Assembly (NCBI GenBank): GCA_018136815.1
Contig: CM030941.1
Location: 610,939-674,938, forward strand
Direction: 5' to 3'
Source of the DNA: Isochrysis galbana
Lineage: Eukaryota; Haptophyta; Isochrysidales; Isochrysidaceae
Length of the DNA stretch: 64,000 nt
This document shows, piece after piece, positions 1 through 10,388 of this stretch. A program made the position numbers and the translations under genes. The notes beneath the pieces were generated by a model. It had not been told where the DNA came from. It ran no database searches and worked only from the letters and a program-made list of their open reading frames with translations. Each line of letters opens with the position of its first letter. Within the stretch, counting starts at the first letter, position 1.

Positions 1-560
1 AGACTCAAGAGTCTTAAACTTCGTGGGTCGCAACGGAATGCTGACTAAATGGGGCAAAAACAAACCATAAACCACGCCTATGCACAAAATAGATTGCAAC
101 CCTTTTGGTGGATGTGTGAGCCACCAGCGCATCCGTATCATATGATGAGCAGTCTCGGAAAACCGCCCCTCCTCCTAGCAGCTAGCAGCCGCGAGGGAAT
201 CTCCTTGTGTGGTGACAGGCTACACATGCAATTGGGCATTGGCATGGGGCATGGCAGTTGAGCGCGCCTAGAGGCGTGAATAGAGAGTCCGCTGCCTCTC
301 ACAGCAAAGCCACGATAAGCATATGTGTAGCACAGTCAGATCGGTTCGAACCAGTCATCGTGCTTGGTTGAGCCGCCTCGTACATGACATACCAAATGTG
401 GGTTAACGGCTATTGCTAGTACTCACTTTGTTCCACATACGTTGGCAACGGATCGGTAATGCTCCGCGCGCTGCTGTTGCTGCAAGTCAGAGGCACAGCC
501 TTGGGCTCGCCGAGCAGGACCTGGTGCTCGGGACGTGCCTGGCAAGCAATGATGGTTCAC
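1..560. other. No gene recognised
   Basis: Short open frames only, none with recognisable motifs or codon pattern. It is the 3' flank of the glutaredoxin gene that lies on the minus strand to the right. Confidence 0.5.
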
Positions 561-1157
561 TCACGAGGCGGCCGCGCGTTCCACCATCTCTTGAAGCTCG
601 CCACTTTGATACATCTCGATGAGCAGGTCGCAGCCGCCAACAAACTCACCCTCAATGTAGCACTGGGGGATCGTCGGCCAGTTCGAATACCTGCAACCAA
701 GCAGCATGCGTCAGCGCGGCCCACTCGGCAGCACAGGCACGGCGCAGCAACAACCGAGGTGTGATCAAGAAAGCACCAGTGAAGCCCAGGGTTGAGCCCG
801 ATGGCAAGCGTGAGTGGGCCGGGAGCGCTCGTACTGCTTGACGCCCTCGCGGATGGCGTTGTCGGAGAGAACGTCGAATGTCTCATACTCGATGCCGCAC
901 GTATTGAGGATCTGCACCGCCGTGTTGGAGAAGCCACACTGCGGAAAGAGCTTGGAGCCCTTCATGAAGAGGAAGATCTTGTTCCCCTCGACCATCGCCT
1001 GGATGCGCTCCTTGGCGACGGCCTCGGACATCTCCATGCGGAGACAGCCAGCCCTTCCACCCGCCGCCAGCCCCGGGCCGCTGCGCGCCATCGGCCCTAG
1101 CAGCAGCGCCTCCACGCCGCCCATCACCGCCAGCATCAGCAGCGCGCGCATCGACAT
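561..1157 (-). CDS. Monothiol (CGFS) glutaredoxin, probably plastid-targeted
   Basis: Two exons, 835-1157 and 561-690, joined over a 144-nt GT-AG intron (691-834; donor after AAGCA, acceptor ttgcag). The join restores [18 protein letters not shown], the usual glutaredoxin sequence. About 150 aa from ATG 1157; ATGs at 1151 and 1190 are also in frame, but the 1190 start would translate the edge of the GA microsatellite. The first 20 residues ([19 protein letters not shown]) are hydrophobic like a signal peptide, and a short Gly/Ala/Arg-rich stretch follows, as in plastid presequences of algae with complex plastids. The active site is PQCGFS, the monothiol CGFS class. Downstream are the [14 protein letters not shown] cis-Pro/GSH-binding segment and the GGCD motif. 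Family members bind a [2Fe-2S] cluster with glutathione and act in Fe-S transfer (known of the family). Targeting is inferred. Confidence 0.93.
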
Positions 1158-1192
1158 CCCCTCGCTCTCCTCTCTCCGCTCTCCCCTCACTC

Positions 1193-1668
1193 TCGGTCTC
1201 TCCTCACTCTCCTCTCTCTCTCTTCTCCTCTCTCCTCTCTCCTCTCTCCTCTCTCTCTCTTCTCCTCTCTCCTCTCTCCTCTCTCCTCTCTCCTCTCTCC
1301 TCTCTCCTCTCTCCTCTCTCCTCTCTCCTCTCTCCTCTCTCCTCTCTCCTCTCTCCTCTCTCCTCTCTCCTCTCTCCTCTCTCCTCTCTCCTCTCTCCTC
1401 TCTCCTCTCTCCTCTCTCTCCTCTCTCCTCTCTCTCTCCTCTCTCCTCTCTCCTCTCTCCTCTCTCCTCTCTCCTCTCTCCTCTCTCCTCTCTCCTCTCT
1501 CCTCTCTCCTCTCTCCTCTCTCCTCTCTCCTCTCTCCTCTCTCCTCTCTCCTCTCTCCTCTCTCCTCTCTCCTCTCTCCTCTCTCCTCTCTCCTCTCTCC
1601 TCTCTCCTCTCTCCTCTCTCCTCTCCTCTCTCCTCTCTCCTCTCTCCTCTCCCCTCTCCCCTCTCCCT
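1193..1668. repeat. Heptanucleotide polypyrimidine microsatellite
   Basis: About 470 bp of nearly pure (CTCTCTC)n on the plus strand, with a few 2-bp phase slips near 1418-1440. It abuts the 5' end of the minus-strand glutaredoxin gene, so the transcript side is GA-rich. Its long open frames on both strands are artefacts of the 7-bp unit. Confidence 0.97.
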
Positions 1669-2254
1669 TCTCCGGCTTTTTACTTTGTAGTTGAAGGGGG
1701 GGGGGCGGGGGGGGAGAAGTCTGGTTCTGGGTGTCTAGACGGCACGGAGTGGGAGCGAGGAAAAACAAAAGTCTCCCACACGAGTGGGCGAAAAAAAAAG
1801 GGACGCGCGTTCACCTTTTTTAGGTGGAGGGGGGGGGAGGGGGCGGTGAGTACAAATGTGAGTATGTAGTTGACGGGTGTTGATGGTCGCGCGCCGTGAG
1901 TTGGGTGTGTTCACGGCGCAGCCGCGGGGTGCGGTTCGTTGTTTCGTCTGGTTGAGCGCCGCGTTCACAGTGTGAACTTCACAGGGCTTTTGACTATGTT
2001 TACCAAGGGAGTAAAGTAGTGGTAGTGGGTAGTTGACCTTGTTCGTTTTTTGACCCTCCAAAGGTCTCAGTTTGTCGACTTGGTTCAAACGGTCAAAAAG
2101 TTTGAATTGAGTTATTGAGTTCGCGTTCGTCTATTTTTTGCCGTCTATGTAGTACTCGATTGTAGGAGTACAGTATGTACATCGATACGAATCGAGTTCC
2201 TCGTGGTAAAAAATTAAAAAAGTGGAGGGTGGGCCCAAGAGAGGGCCCAGCGCG
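1669..2254. other. Intergenic, G-runs, upstream of phosphotransferase gene
   Basis: Contains two G-rich runs (about 1697-1714 and 1830-1845) and otherwise unremarkable sequence. It separates the divergent glutaredoxin and phosphotransferase genes and so probably holds both promoters. No motif stands out. Confidence 0.4.
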
Positions 2255-3848
2255 ATGGCGGCGGTGCGCCTCTCGCTCGACGTGGCTGCAGTGGGCTCTT
2301 GGCTCTCTTCTCGCGGGTTGGCTGAGTGGGGAGAGCTGGTCGTTGTGCGCCAGTACAATGAGGGCCAATCCAACCCGACCTACCTCCTCACCTCGGCGCG
2401 TGGGCCCCCCGTTGTCCTGCGCCGACAGCCGGACGGCGCTCTACTGCCGGCCGCTCACGACGTAGTGAGGGAGCACCGTGTGCTTCTCGCGCTGCAGGAG
2501 TCGGCGGTGCCTGTCGCGCACACGCGGCGAGAGTGGCTCTGCACCGACCGCTCCGTGCTTGGCGTCGACTGGTACCTCATGCACCACGTCGACGGGCGCG
2601 TGATTCATGACGTGAGGATGGAGCAGTCGACACCGGAGGAGAGGCGGCGTGTCTACCTCGACGCCGCGCGCGTGCTCGCCGCGATACATAGTGTTGACGT
2701 GCGTAGCGGGCCCCTCGCACGCCACGGCAAGAAGGGCGGCTACGCACGCCGTCAGCTGCGCGTGTGGGGCGGCCAGTTCAGAGCAGTAGATTTATTTGTG
2801 AGGGAGGCCGCCGAGCGGCTGACGGCCGGTGGTGGAGGGGGCGACCGATCCGGGGCTGCCGGTGGCAGCAGCGTGGCGGCGGCACTGACTGCCATGGAGC
2901 AGGGGGCCACACACATGGGCGCACTTGACTCAGGCCTTGGCCGTGCGCTCGACGTGCTCGAGGAGCTCGAGCCCTCGGTCAAGTCGGCTGAGCCATGTGC
3001 CATCGTGCATGGCGACTTCCGGCTCGGCAATCTGATCCTGCATCCGACCGATCCCCATGTGGTCGCAGTCCTCGACTGGGAGCTCTCGACCTTGGGCCAC
3101 CCCCTTGCAGATCTCGCCTACTTGACCTCCCCATGGCGCACCCCCGCGTCCATCGGAGGCTTTCGTGATGGAGGTGAGTGCGGCTCGCCGATGGGAGGCT
3201 TGCATATCGGTGCAGGAGAGGCCAGCGGGTTGCCCGCTGGTGTACCGACCGAGGACGAGATGCTCCAGGCGTATCGTGAGGCTCGCAGCGATGCAGGGGC
3301 ATTCGCCGCGGAGGAGGTCATGTGGCATTTCTTCACGGTGAGTGCCGCGCAGCGGCACGCCCCACTCCCTTGCGCGTCTGCGTGACGCGCCGTGGCCTTG
3401 GCTGGCGTCGTTTGATGGACTCCGGTGCCGTAGCACGTTGGCGGCCCGGGCGCGTCTCCCGCACACGTTCAGGAGGCTAGCTCCCGCCGCACTCCCGCCT
3501 CGTAGCTTTCTTGCGGCAAACGCGAGGCTCAGGCCGTGGGTCCATTGTCAGGGCCGAGTGGCGAACGGCGTGACGAGTCACTTCTCAGCCTTCATTGCCC
3601 TTGATCCTTGCCCTCAACTCGCCGCTGTGCTGACCGGCATTTGCGTCTGATCCCGCGCATACCAGGTGTTGGTGTGGCATCGACAGGCCGCCATCGCCCA
3701 TGGCATCTTTGCGCGAGCGCTGCAGGGCAACGCGTCCTCGACCGCTGCCGGCGAGTTTGGCCTTGTGTTTTGTGAGTGTGCTCGGAGGGGACTGCACGCT
3801 TTGCATGGTCTAAACGCGCGGCTGGGGATGCGTGCCTCCAAGCTATGA
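2255..3848 (+). CDS. ACAD10/11-type APH-fold phosphotransferase, stand-alone
   Basis: Exons 2255-3337 and 3666-3848 with a 328-nt GT-AG intron (donor gtgagt, acceptor ccag) give about 421 aa. The fold is that of aminoglycoside phosphotransferase/choline kinase. The catalytic loop is HGDFRLGN at about residue 252, the metal-binding Asp lies in [19 protein letters not shown] at about 274, and [14 protein letters not shown] near the N-terminus matches the ATP-binding part. After the splice, [21 protein letters not shown] is the characteristic C-terminal helix of the kinase domain found at the N-terminus of ACAD10/ACAD11. Those animal proteins fuse it to an acyl-CoA dehydrogenase and phosphorylate 4-hydroxyacyl-CoAs. 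Here no dehydrogenase follows: the frame stops at 3846. A Gly/Ala-rich insertion (about residues 190-215) splits the domain. Substrate is inferred from family only. Confidence 0.9.
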
Positions 3849-4525
3849 GATGAGAGGACGTGCCCGTATGCCCTGGGGTCAATGAGGGGAGGAGCGGCCG
3901 GGAGAGCATTGTAGCCGTCGCCCGGCCGCTTCATTGCGGGCGGTTGTGCTGCGTTGTACAAGTGCTACCTAGACTTCAAGGCCAGCTGTAAATTGTACAT
4001 GCACATGTAAACATGTAAATGGCCTGCAAGGGGCCGCACCAAGGGCGACTTTCGGGATCCGCGTGCCTGGCGACTGGGGGGGTTTCCTCCTAGAGCTAGA
4101 GGCTAGGGGGACTACGCTGCTCTACTATCTACTACTACTACTATCGCATAAAAAAACATCTAAAGATTCAGGTTCAGGGCCAAACACCTACTAGGAATCC
4201 GGTATCTACTACCTCTCCACTGACGTCGCCCTTACGTCCCTGCGCTCCCCTTCCTCCCCTTCCCCTCTTCTTTCCTTTTTCTTTGGTTTCTGGGGTCCGG
4301 CCTAGGTGCGCTACCTTAGGCCCGGTTCAGATTGTGGGCCTAGGCAGGCCTATTGGTCGTTGGTCGCTTCTTTTATATGCTCTGAGTCAATGGGGTTTGC
4401 GATGTTTAAGGGCGTGTGGTTGGGCTGGTGGTTCATTTTTGTCTGCTCCTCCGCTGCATGTTCCGCCGGTGTTTGAGTGCGCAAGTTGGTTTGCGTGTCT
4501 GTCTGTGTATTGGGTTAGTGTAGGT
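3849..4525. other. Intergenic, with a 3' end of a hairpin-headed element
   Basis: Near 4150-4200, read on the minus strand, is the tail CCCTGAACCTGAATCTTTAG followed by a T-tract. It matches the element 3' ends at 50.2, 56.86 and 58.28 kb, so this is a truncated minus-strand copy. The remainder holds short TAG/CTA and ACT repeats and no gene. Confidence 0.5.
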
Positions 4526-4735
4526 AGGGCCAGGTCAATACTTTAAACCCGACTTGCCCAAACTTGTCGGCCGTTCTTGCGGGATTCTTGTGGCGGACCA
4601 CCCAAACTTTTGGTCAAACTTGTGGCAATTTGTCGTGATGCAAGTACATCCGCAACACGTTTCTCTTAAGAAACACAAAAAAACTCGCGCGCAACTCGCC
4701 TCGCGTTTATCGCACCTCTTACGCACTTTGCGTGG

Positions 4736-5121
4736 TTATGTTGTTATTATGTTGCTGCCCATGTCGTTGTTGTCGCTGTCGGTGCTGTCCTCGTCATCGT
4801 ACTCCTCGAAGAAAGCTGCGAGGCCCGAGGGAATGGTCTTGCCGGCCCTTCGCCGCACGGGCTCATTGTAGTCGTCGCTCTCCTCCTCCTCCTCCTCCTC
4901 GTTCTCCACCACCTCTGCTGTGCGTCGCTCATCATGATCAACGCGTTCAGGATCAGGATCAGCGCCATCCTCCGCCTCCGCGCGGAACTCCGCTTGTCGC
5001 GTGCAGTGTCGTTTGCCTGTGAGGGATGAGGGAGGGGCGTTGAGATGCGCGATCTCAAGCTCACACACGGACGCAGGTAGAAGGGGCGGGCGGGCCTTCC
5101 TGGCTCACCTCGAACCGACAT
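4736..5121 (-). CDS. Small acidic protein of unknown function
   Basis: Exon 1 (5109-5121) encodes MSVR plus one base. A 92-nt intron (donor gtgagc, acceptor cctcacag) leads to exon 2 (4736-5016), total about 97 aa. The sequence starts basic (MSVRGKRHCTRQAEF). Then comes a Glu run (about residues 46-54), SDDYNEPVRRRAGKTIPSG, and a second Asp/Ser-rich acidic tail. No family recognised; the composition suggests a nuclear or chromatin-associated acidic protein, but that is a guess. It lies wholly inside the 4526-5876 TIR element, so it may be a captured host gene or fragment. The CT/GA microsatellite begins about 20 bp upstream of the ATG. Confidence 0.5.
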
Positions 5122-5139
5122 GCGCGCGCGGGCTGTTTT

Positions 5140-5142
<3 letters not shown>

Positions 5143-5227
<85 letters not shown>

Positions 5228-5560
5228 CTCCCTCCCTCCCTCCCTCCCTCCCTCCCTCCCTCCCTCCCTCCCTCCCTCCCTCCCTCCCTCCCTCCCTCCC
5301 TCTCTCTCTCCCTCCCTCCCTCTCCCTCTCTCTCTCTCCCTCCCTCCCTCCCTCCCTCTCTCCCTCTCCCTCTCTCTCTCTCGCTCGCTCGCTCTCCCTC
5401 TCTCTCTCTCTCTCGCTCTCTCTTTCCCTCCTTCTCGCTGTCGCGTGCGCGCTCTCGCTCTCGCTCCCACCGCCGCTCTCCCTCTCCCTCTCCCTCTCCC
5501 TCGCCCTCTCCCTCGCCCTCTCCCTCTCTCTCGCTCCCCTTCTCGCTCCTCGCTCCCCCT
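5143..5560. repeat. CT, then CCCT, microsatellite
   Basis: Pure (CT)n to about 5225, (CCCT)n to about 5300, then mixed CT/CCCT/CTCG units to about 5560. It sits directly 5' of the minus-strand acidic gene and inside the TIR element. Confidence 0.97.
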
Positions 5561-5910
5561 CTCCTCCTCTCCCCTGCGCTGCCGCCACCCGCCACAGAGC
5601 CACTTGCGAAAAGCCCCCCCCCCCCCTTTTAAGGTAAAACAAGGCCATGTTTATGTATTATGTTTACGTGGATTTTTTTTTGGAAACGTCGGTGGGGAAA
5701 GTGCCTTGGAACGTGCCTATACTGTAGGTAGGGCGATTATACTATTATAATCATAGATGGGCTGCCACCGCGCCCCCAAACTTGCAGCCCACTTGCAGAA
5801 TGGGCCCAAACTTGTGACGCATTCCAGCGGCCCCCCAAACTTTCAAAAAAATTTGTAAAAGTATTGACCTGGCGCTAAGTGTAGGTCGGTTGTCGCCTGC
5901 CGTCAGGTAT

Positions 5911-5965
5911 CGTTCCGTCAATTATGGGACATCAATCAAATGGAGCCATCAAATGTCCATAGTAT
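5911..5965. repeat. CGTTCCGTCAATT...ATGTCCA short dispersed repeat
   Basis: One of three copies (also 11379-11443 and 63804-63857). Each carries GGGACAT about 25-35 bp before ATGTCC, an inverted pair that could fold as a stem. Confidence 0.75.
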
Positions 5966-6102
5966 ATTTATACAACAATATTCACACATCACACACCCTA
6001 TTGTTGACTTTTAATATCTACGGTGAACACATCTCGCCGCGCGCTTTCAGAACGCGCCTTTCCGACCTTTCATGCAAAACCCGTTAGGCAGATAAGGCAG
6101 CC

Positions 6103-6412
6103 TTAAATCTTCATCTTCTCCGTCTTCTTTTCCTTACCCGCGTCCTCAATCCTGTGGATGGTGTCAATGTTGTTCTGTTTGCAGGCGACCAGGTCCCTTG
6201 CCTCATTCTGGGTGACGAGGTCCGTGATGCGTGAGAGGACGGCCTTCTCGTCCTGCATCCAGAGTTTGCCAACTGCCCGGCGCACTTGCACCATGGGACT
6301 CTTTTCATCTTACGCGACCGCCGTGATGTATTCCATGCAGAGGTACGCGACGGCCGCCTCGTCTCCAATGTATTTGGTCTTTGGAAAGTCTTTGGAGTCT
6401 TGGAGTACTCGT
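6103..6412 (-). pseudogene. Decayed coding segment, probably part of the adjacent hairpin-headed element
   Basis: Read on the minus strand, one frame gives PNLRRVLQDSKDFPKTKYIG, then DEAAVAYLCMEYITAVA, a stop, then DEKSPMVQVRRAVGKLWMQD and an NEARDLVACKQNNIDTIHRI stretch ending at a stop at 6103. Apart from that stop the frame reads like protein: helical and charged. It continues without a gap from the short GC-rich element head at 6430-7027, which is on the same strand. It may be the body of a longer version of that element. No homology recognised. Confidence 0.4.
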
Positions 6413-6429
6413 CGGAGATTGGGGTGGAG

Positions 6430-7027
6430 GGCTTAGATATGGTCCGGTGGCCCGCGCCCCCCCCCGGTGATCTTTCCCCCCCTTCCTCCTGTGTCTCCGA
6501 GTGGGCGGCCGACTCTGTCCCGACTTATCCTGTAAACAGGCGCGAGACTTACCGATTTTCCGGTGGGCGGAGCTCTCGCTCGCGCCCACCCCCTTCTCCG
6601 CGCTCTCTCTCCCCTCTCCTGCGGCACGCGCGATGGCGCGCCTGCGGCAGGCCTGCAGCTGCCCTCTGGCGGCCCCTGGAGGCTCCTGGAGGCCAGCTCA
6701 GGGGGCAGAGGAGGCTGGGGCTGGGCCCTGGCCTCCCTTGCCTCTCCCTCGCTGGCGTTCCCGAGCCTCTGGGGCCCCCACGCTGCACCTGTCTGCCTGT
6801 CGACCAGGGGGGGAGGGGGGTTGGAGCATTGGGCTGGTCACGAGGGGCCAGGATGGGCGAATGGGGCGAGCCTGTGGGGAAGGGAGTGGGTCAGTAGGGC
6901 AGTGGCCTCCTGGCAAGCCATCAGGCATGCCAGGAGGATGGGTGGTTCCTCCCCCATGGCAGGGGAGGAGTGGAGAGAGGGGGGGGCTCGTGCCCCCCCA
7001 TGGGTCAACTAAGTATAAACTTAGTTG
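6430..7027 (-). mobile_element. Hairpin-headed element, GC-rich short type (copy 1)
   Basis: The minus-strand 5' end (7027 leftward) is CAACTAAGTTTATACTTAG followed by GTTGACCCATGGGG. The next ~590 bp match the elements at 26455-27215 and 27788-28547 almost base for base, up to the segment ggcttagatatggtccggtg at about 6434. Beyond that the 3' part of those copies is missing and a coding-like segment (6103-6412) follows instead. No target duplication seen. Confidence 0.75.
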
Positions 7028-8231
7028 CCCCTTGTAGCCTAGAGGACACCAAGATTGAGCTGGAGCCTTGCCATCAATGTGGAGGACTAGTCTTATGCAC
7101 AAGATGGAGCCGCATCGCCCGAAATTTGCTCCCATAAACTGATCGGTGGCGATGATGCCGACGAGCCGGCGTCGCACGTCGTTCACTACGCATGCTACAG
7201 GAGGTGGAGTTGCAGTTTACAACTCTCATCAAGATAATACGTTTTGGGGGCATTTATTGATGCTGAGTAATCTAAGCCTGACAAGGGAGTTTCATACACA
7301 AGATGAACTGCTCACAAACCCTTTGGACCACATTCTTTGATGGGCAAAGCGTTCCCCTTTGAAACAGACCACATACACATACAAGCGAGCGAGGATGAGC
7401 ACAACACATGCGCAAGCATTTAGACTGCACATGCGCGCATTGCAGTGGACTGCCTGCGCGCAGGCAGTCCATATGTGTCTAGCCAGAACCACTCCCTCAT
7501 CGGGCGCGCACACACAAACAGCCTGCCTGCGCCAACATTGCTGGCTCGCGCTCGTGCGCTGCGCCGTTGCCGCTGCAGCAGCCACCAGCCAGCCGCCAAC
7601 ACCAGCAGCCACTCGCCCGCCACTGTGGCGATCGGAACGTGCCGACCCACATACAAAGGCAAGCAGGCCTGCCCGTCCCCCTTCCCACCGCCTAGATGCT
7701 CGCCCATCTGCTCGCGAAAGGTGAAGCACCTTTCGCGGCGCGCGCATGCAGCGCCGCCCGGGTGACACACATGGTGACCTAGCTCGCGCTGCGCGTCGAG
7801 CTGGGGGCTAGGGCCAAGATATGATGGGTGAGGGGTATGGAGACGCCCTCCCATGCCGCTACAGCCGCCAACGAGGTGGTCTGAGAGGCATGGGAGGGGA
7901 CGGCGCGGCGCGGCGACGGCGTGCAGCACCCCCGAAGGTGCTTCGCCTCCTAAGAGATAGAATCATATCACGTCTTAACGCGAGCCTCGCCTACAACCAA
8001 GTGTGCCATCTCATCTCGCATCATGTCGCGTATCGATCATCATCGACCTCAATCAAGCGCCCTTGACACAGGGGCTGGGGCTCCAAGCCTCCACACACCA
8101 CACCCGAATCAACCTTGATTGCTAGGTAGGGAATCAAGGCTCGCTCTAATTTCCTCACAAAACACGGCTTGTCCTACAAGAGGCCTCAAAACTCGCGCAC
8201 GTTGCGCGGATGGGCGTCTCCACACCCTCAC
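7028..8231. other. Intergenic with long perfect palindrome
   Basis: Contains a perfect 26-bp palindrome centred at 7458/7459 (7446-7471) and a smaller one around the repeated word AAGGTGAAGCACCTTTCGCG (7716-7740). No gene is supported. A minus-strand frame beginning at about 7186 (NDVRRRLVGIIATDQFMGAN) looks protein-like for some 50 residues but runs straight into the repeat element. Confidence 0.4.
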
Positions 8232-9728
8232 TCACGGAATGCACGTGGCGTGTTGAGTGGAGAAATCGCCATACTTTTCGATGTGGCACCAATCACCATA
8301 GGCGCCGTTGATGTCGAGGAAAAAGAGGGCGAGGCAAAGCGCGGCGCATCCAAAGATGGCGATGGGTGGCGGCACGTTGAAACGCTTGGAGAGCACCATG
8401 GCGATGAGCATCACTGATGCCTCTGCGCCGTTGAGGCAAAACTTGTTGAATAGAGTCACGCACGCCGCGAAGACCAAACCGATGGAGGCTGCATTCATCC
8501 CGACGAGCCCACAGCGCACCCACTGATACTGACGCGCCGACTCCCAAAACGGCATGAACGCATAGATGAGCATAATACCAGGTCCAAAAAGGCCAAGGAA
8601 TCCGAGTATCCCACCTGGCACGGATGCGACAACCGCACCAAGAAAAGCGCTGAAGTTGAAGAGAGGCCCCGGCATGGACTGCGCGAGCGCAAGCCCGAAG
8701 CCAAAGGTTTCGGCATCCATGGGCTGGCTCCCTAGTGAAGCACCGACGGTGCCGGATTCGTATCCCGTTCGAGTGACGAACTCGCGCTCAAGCAGTGGCA
8801 GCACGACTTGTCCGCCGCCGTAGATGGAAATGCCCATCTTGTAGAGCGTGGTGAAGATGGCTAGGTATTGAGCTTGACGCTGCCCGAGGCCGTTTGTGCT
8901 AAAATAGTTTGCAAATTGAGTGAAGATGAAGATCCCAAAAGTGAGGAGCACGAGCAGGATCCCGGCCGACTTGTAGATGCCCATGCGCTTGAGCATACCC
9001 TTGTCCGTAGGCCTGGCCAATACCTTCTCATATGCCTGGGCACGAGATGGCCGCCGCGAATCGATGGCCGTGACGACACCACCACACAGCATTACACCCA
9101 AGAACACGAAGGCTGAGACGAGAGCGTTTTCCACGAGCAACGCAACGACAGCTGTCGTAAGGGCCAGAAGGATCTTAACCGGGTCGTCGCCGCAAACCTT
9201 TGTTCCCAGTGCGTGCGCTGCCGTGAAGACCTGTGAGATGGCTGCGGGGCCCATGCCAAGCATGACCATCTTGTACGTGGCAAGGGACTCGGCTGACGCA
9301 GTTGTCTTCAACGCATGTATCGCGCTCCCGACGCCGAGTTGCACGGCGAATCCAACCCAATCAAACAGCCAGAAGGCGAGAAGGCCGCCCAAGACCCCCG
9401 CCCTCGAGATGCCCATCGCGGTGGCCATCTGCGTTGAGGTCGGACCCGGCATCGCCTGGCAGAGCGACATGAGCTCCATGAAGCGCTGCTCGTCGAGCCA
9501 CCTGCGTTTTCCCTCGACGAAAGTCTTAAGAAATAGGCCAATGTGCGCCTGCGGACCTCCGAAGGCCACGAATCCCATGGGAAGAAAGGCGGTCGCAACC
9601 TCCCACAGCCGTGCACCGTACGTGGCGGCCGTCTGCTCGATCGGCTGCTCTGCCGGTTGCTCGGGTGTAGCCGAGTTTGGGACGGCCTCAGGCCGAGAAT
9701 CGTTGGCCGAGAGCTCCTTGTCGTCCAT
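8232..9728 (-). CDS. Chromate transporter (CHR family), two-domain type
   Basis: Intronless, 498 aa from ATG 9728. The N-terminal ~45 residues are polar, followed by two homologous CHR halves. Half 1 has FGGPQAHIGLF at 56-66 and QAMPGPTSTQ at 91-100, both signatures of the family. Half 2 has the matching GGGQVVLPLL and QSMPGPLFNFSAFLG. Some 10-12 hydrophobic segments are visible. Family members export chromate, probably by proton-coupled antiport; the natural anion in algae is uncertain (sulfate-like anions are possible). The frame stays open upstream through the CT microsatellite. An in-frame Met at about 9909 is possible, but the sequence between is low-complexity. The gene stands alone, with a GA/CT tract 5' of it. 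Confidence 0.93.
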   Translation of the reverse strand: MDDKELSANDSRPEAVPNSATPEQPAEQPIEQTAATYGARLWEVATAFLPMGFVAFGGPQAHIGLFLKTFVEGKRRWLDEQRFMELMSLCQAMPGPTSTQMATAMGISRAGVLGGLLAFWLFDWVGFAVQLGVGSAIHALKTTASAESLATYKMVMLGMGPAAISQVFTAAHALGTKVCGDDPVKILLALTTAVVALLVENALVSAFVFLGVMLCGGVVTAIDSRRPSRAQAYEKVLARPTDKGMLKRMGIYKSAGILLVLLTFGIFIFTQFANYFSTNGLGQRQAQYLAIFTTLYKMGISIYGGGQVVLPLLEREFVTRTGYESGTVGASLGSQPMDAETFGFGLALAQSMPGPLFNFSAFLGAVVASVPGGILGFLGLFGPGIMLIYAFMPFWESARQYQWVRCGLVGMNAASIGLVFAACVTLFNKFCLNGAEASVMLIAMVLSKRFNVPPPIAIFGCAALCLALFFLDINGAYGDWCHIEKYGDFSTQHATCIP

Positions 9729-9979
9729 ATCCACGGACAGGACGGCGATGTGGCAGCGGTGAAGAGAGGGGGAGAGAGGGAGAGGAGGCCTGCGGCTTCT
9801 GGTGGGCGATGCACTGCGAGGGCTCCCCTCTTCCTCCTCCTCCTCCCTCGGATTCGTGTAGATACTCTTCTCACGCTGTGAGACTCTCTCTTCTCCCTGC
9901 TTCTCCATGGCACCGGTGCCTAAGCCTAAGCCTTCTAAGCCTAACCCTACCCCCGACGCCTCCTTCTGACTGCTGAGCT

Positions 9980-10018
9980 GACTCAGAGGGGGCGCCCAAC
10001 GGGGGAGGGGGAGAGAGA

Positions 10019-10059
<41 letters not shown>

Positions 10060-10388
10060 GGGGGGGGGGGGGGGGAGAGGGAGAGAGAGAGGGAGAGGGA
10101 GAGAGAGAGGGAGAGGGAGAGAGAGAGGGAGAGGGAGGGAGGGAGAGGGAGAGAGAGAGGGGGGGAGAGAGAGAGAGAGAGAGGGAGAGAGAGAGAGAGA
10201 GAGAGAGAGGAGGAGGAGAGAGAGAGAGAGAGAGAGGGAGGGAGGGAGGGAGGGAGGGAGAGAGAGAGAGAGAGAGGGAGAGAGAGAGAGAGAGAGAGAG
10301 GAGGAGGAGAGAGAGAGAGAGAGAGAGGGAGGGAGGGAGGGAGGGAGGGAGAGAGAGAGAGAGAGAGAGGGAGGGAGAGAGAGAGAGG
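9980..10388. repeat. GA/GGGA microsatellite with poly-G
   Basis: On the plus strand: GA dinucleotides, about 26 consecutive G at 10049-10074, then mixed GA, GGGA and GGA units. A block with the word GAGGAGGAGAGAG plus GGGAGGGAGGGA occurs twice (about 10196-10262 and 10290-10352), a segmental duplication inside the tract. It lies 5' of the chromate transporter gene. Confidence 0.95.

Larger units (their letters stand above)
4526..5876. mobile_element. MULE-like TIR element with 9-bp target duplication
   Basis: Left end AGGGCCAGGTCAATACTTT (from 4526) and the reverse complement of the right end, AGCGCCAGGTCAATACTTT (ending 5876), agree at 18 of 19 positions. Flanks carry AGTGTAGGT at 4517-4525 and 5878-5886. 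Both subterminal regions hold repeated CAAACTTG/CAAGTTTG words, as is common for transposase binding zones. A 9-10 bp duplication is typical of Mutator-like elements. No transposase is inside; instead there is a small intron-containing gene and a long CT microsatellite, so this resembles a Pack-MULE. Superfamily is inferred from TSD length only. Confidence 0.72.

Noticed and set aside
340-356. GGTTCGAACC resembling a tRNA T-arm
   Set aside because: No acceptor, D or anticodon stem can be formed around it.
1193-1668. CRISPR array or telomere-like repeat
   Set aside because: Units are contiguous 7-mers without spacers; the unit is not a telomere repeat and the window continues with genes on both sides.
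814-1869. 351-codon plus-strand frame rich in LSSL
   Set aside because: It is the translation of the 7-bp CT repeat plus the reverse strand of the glutaredoxin gene.
5001-5750. Long Ser/Leu/Pro frames on both strands
   Set aside because: Produced by CT and CCCT repeats that lack stops in every frame.
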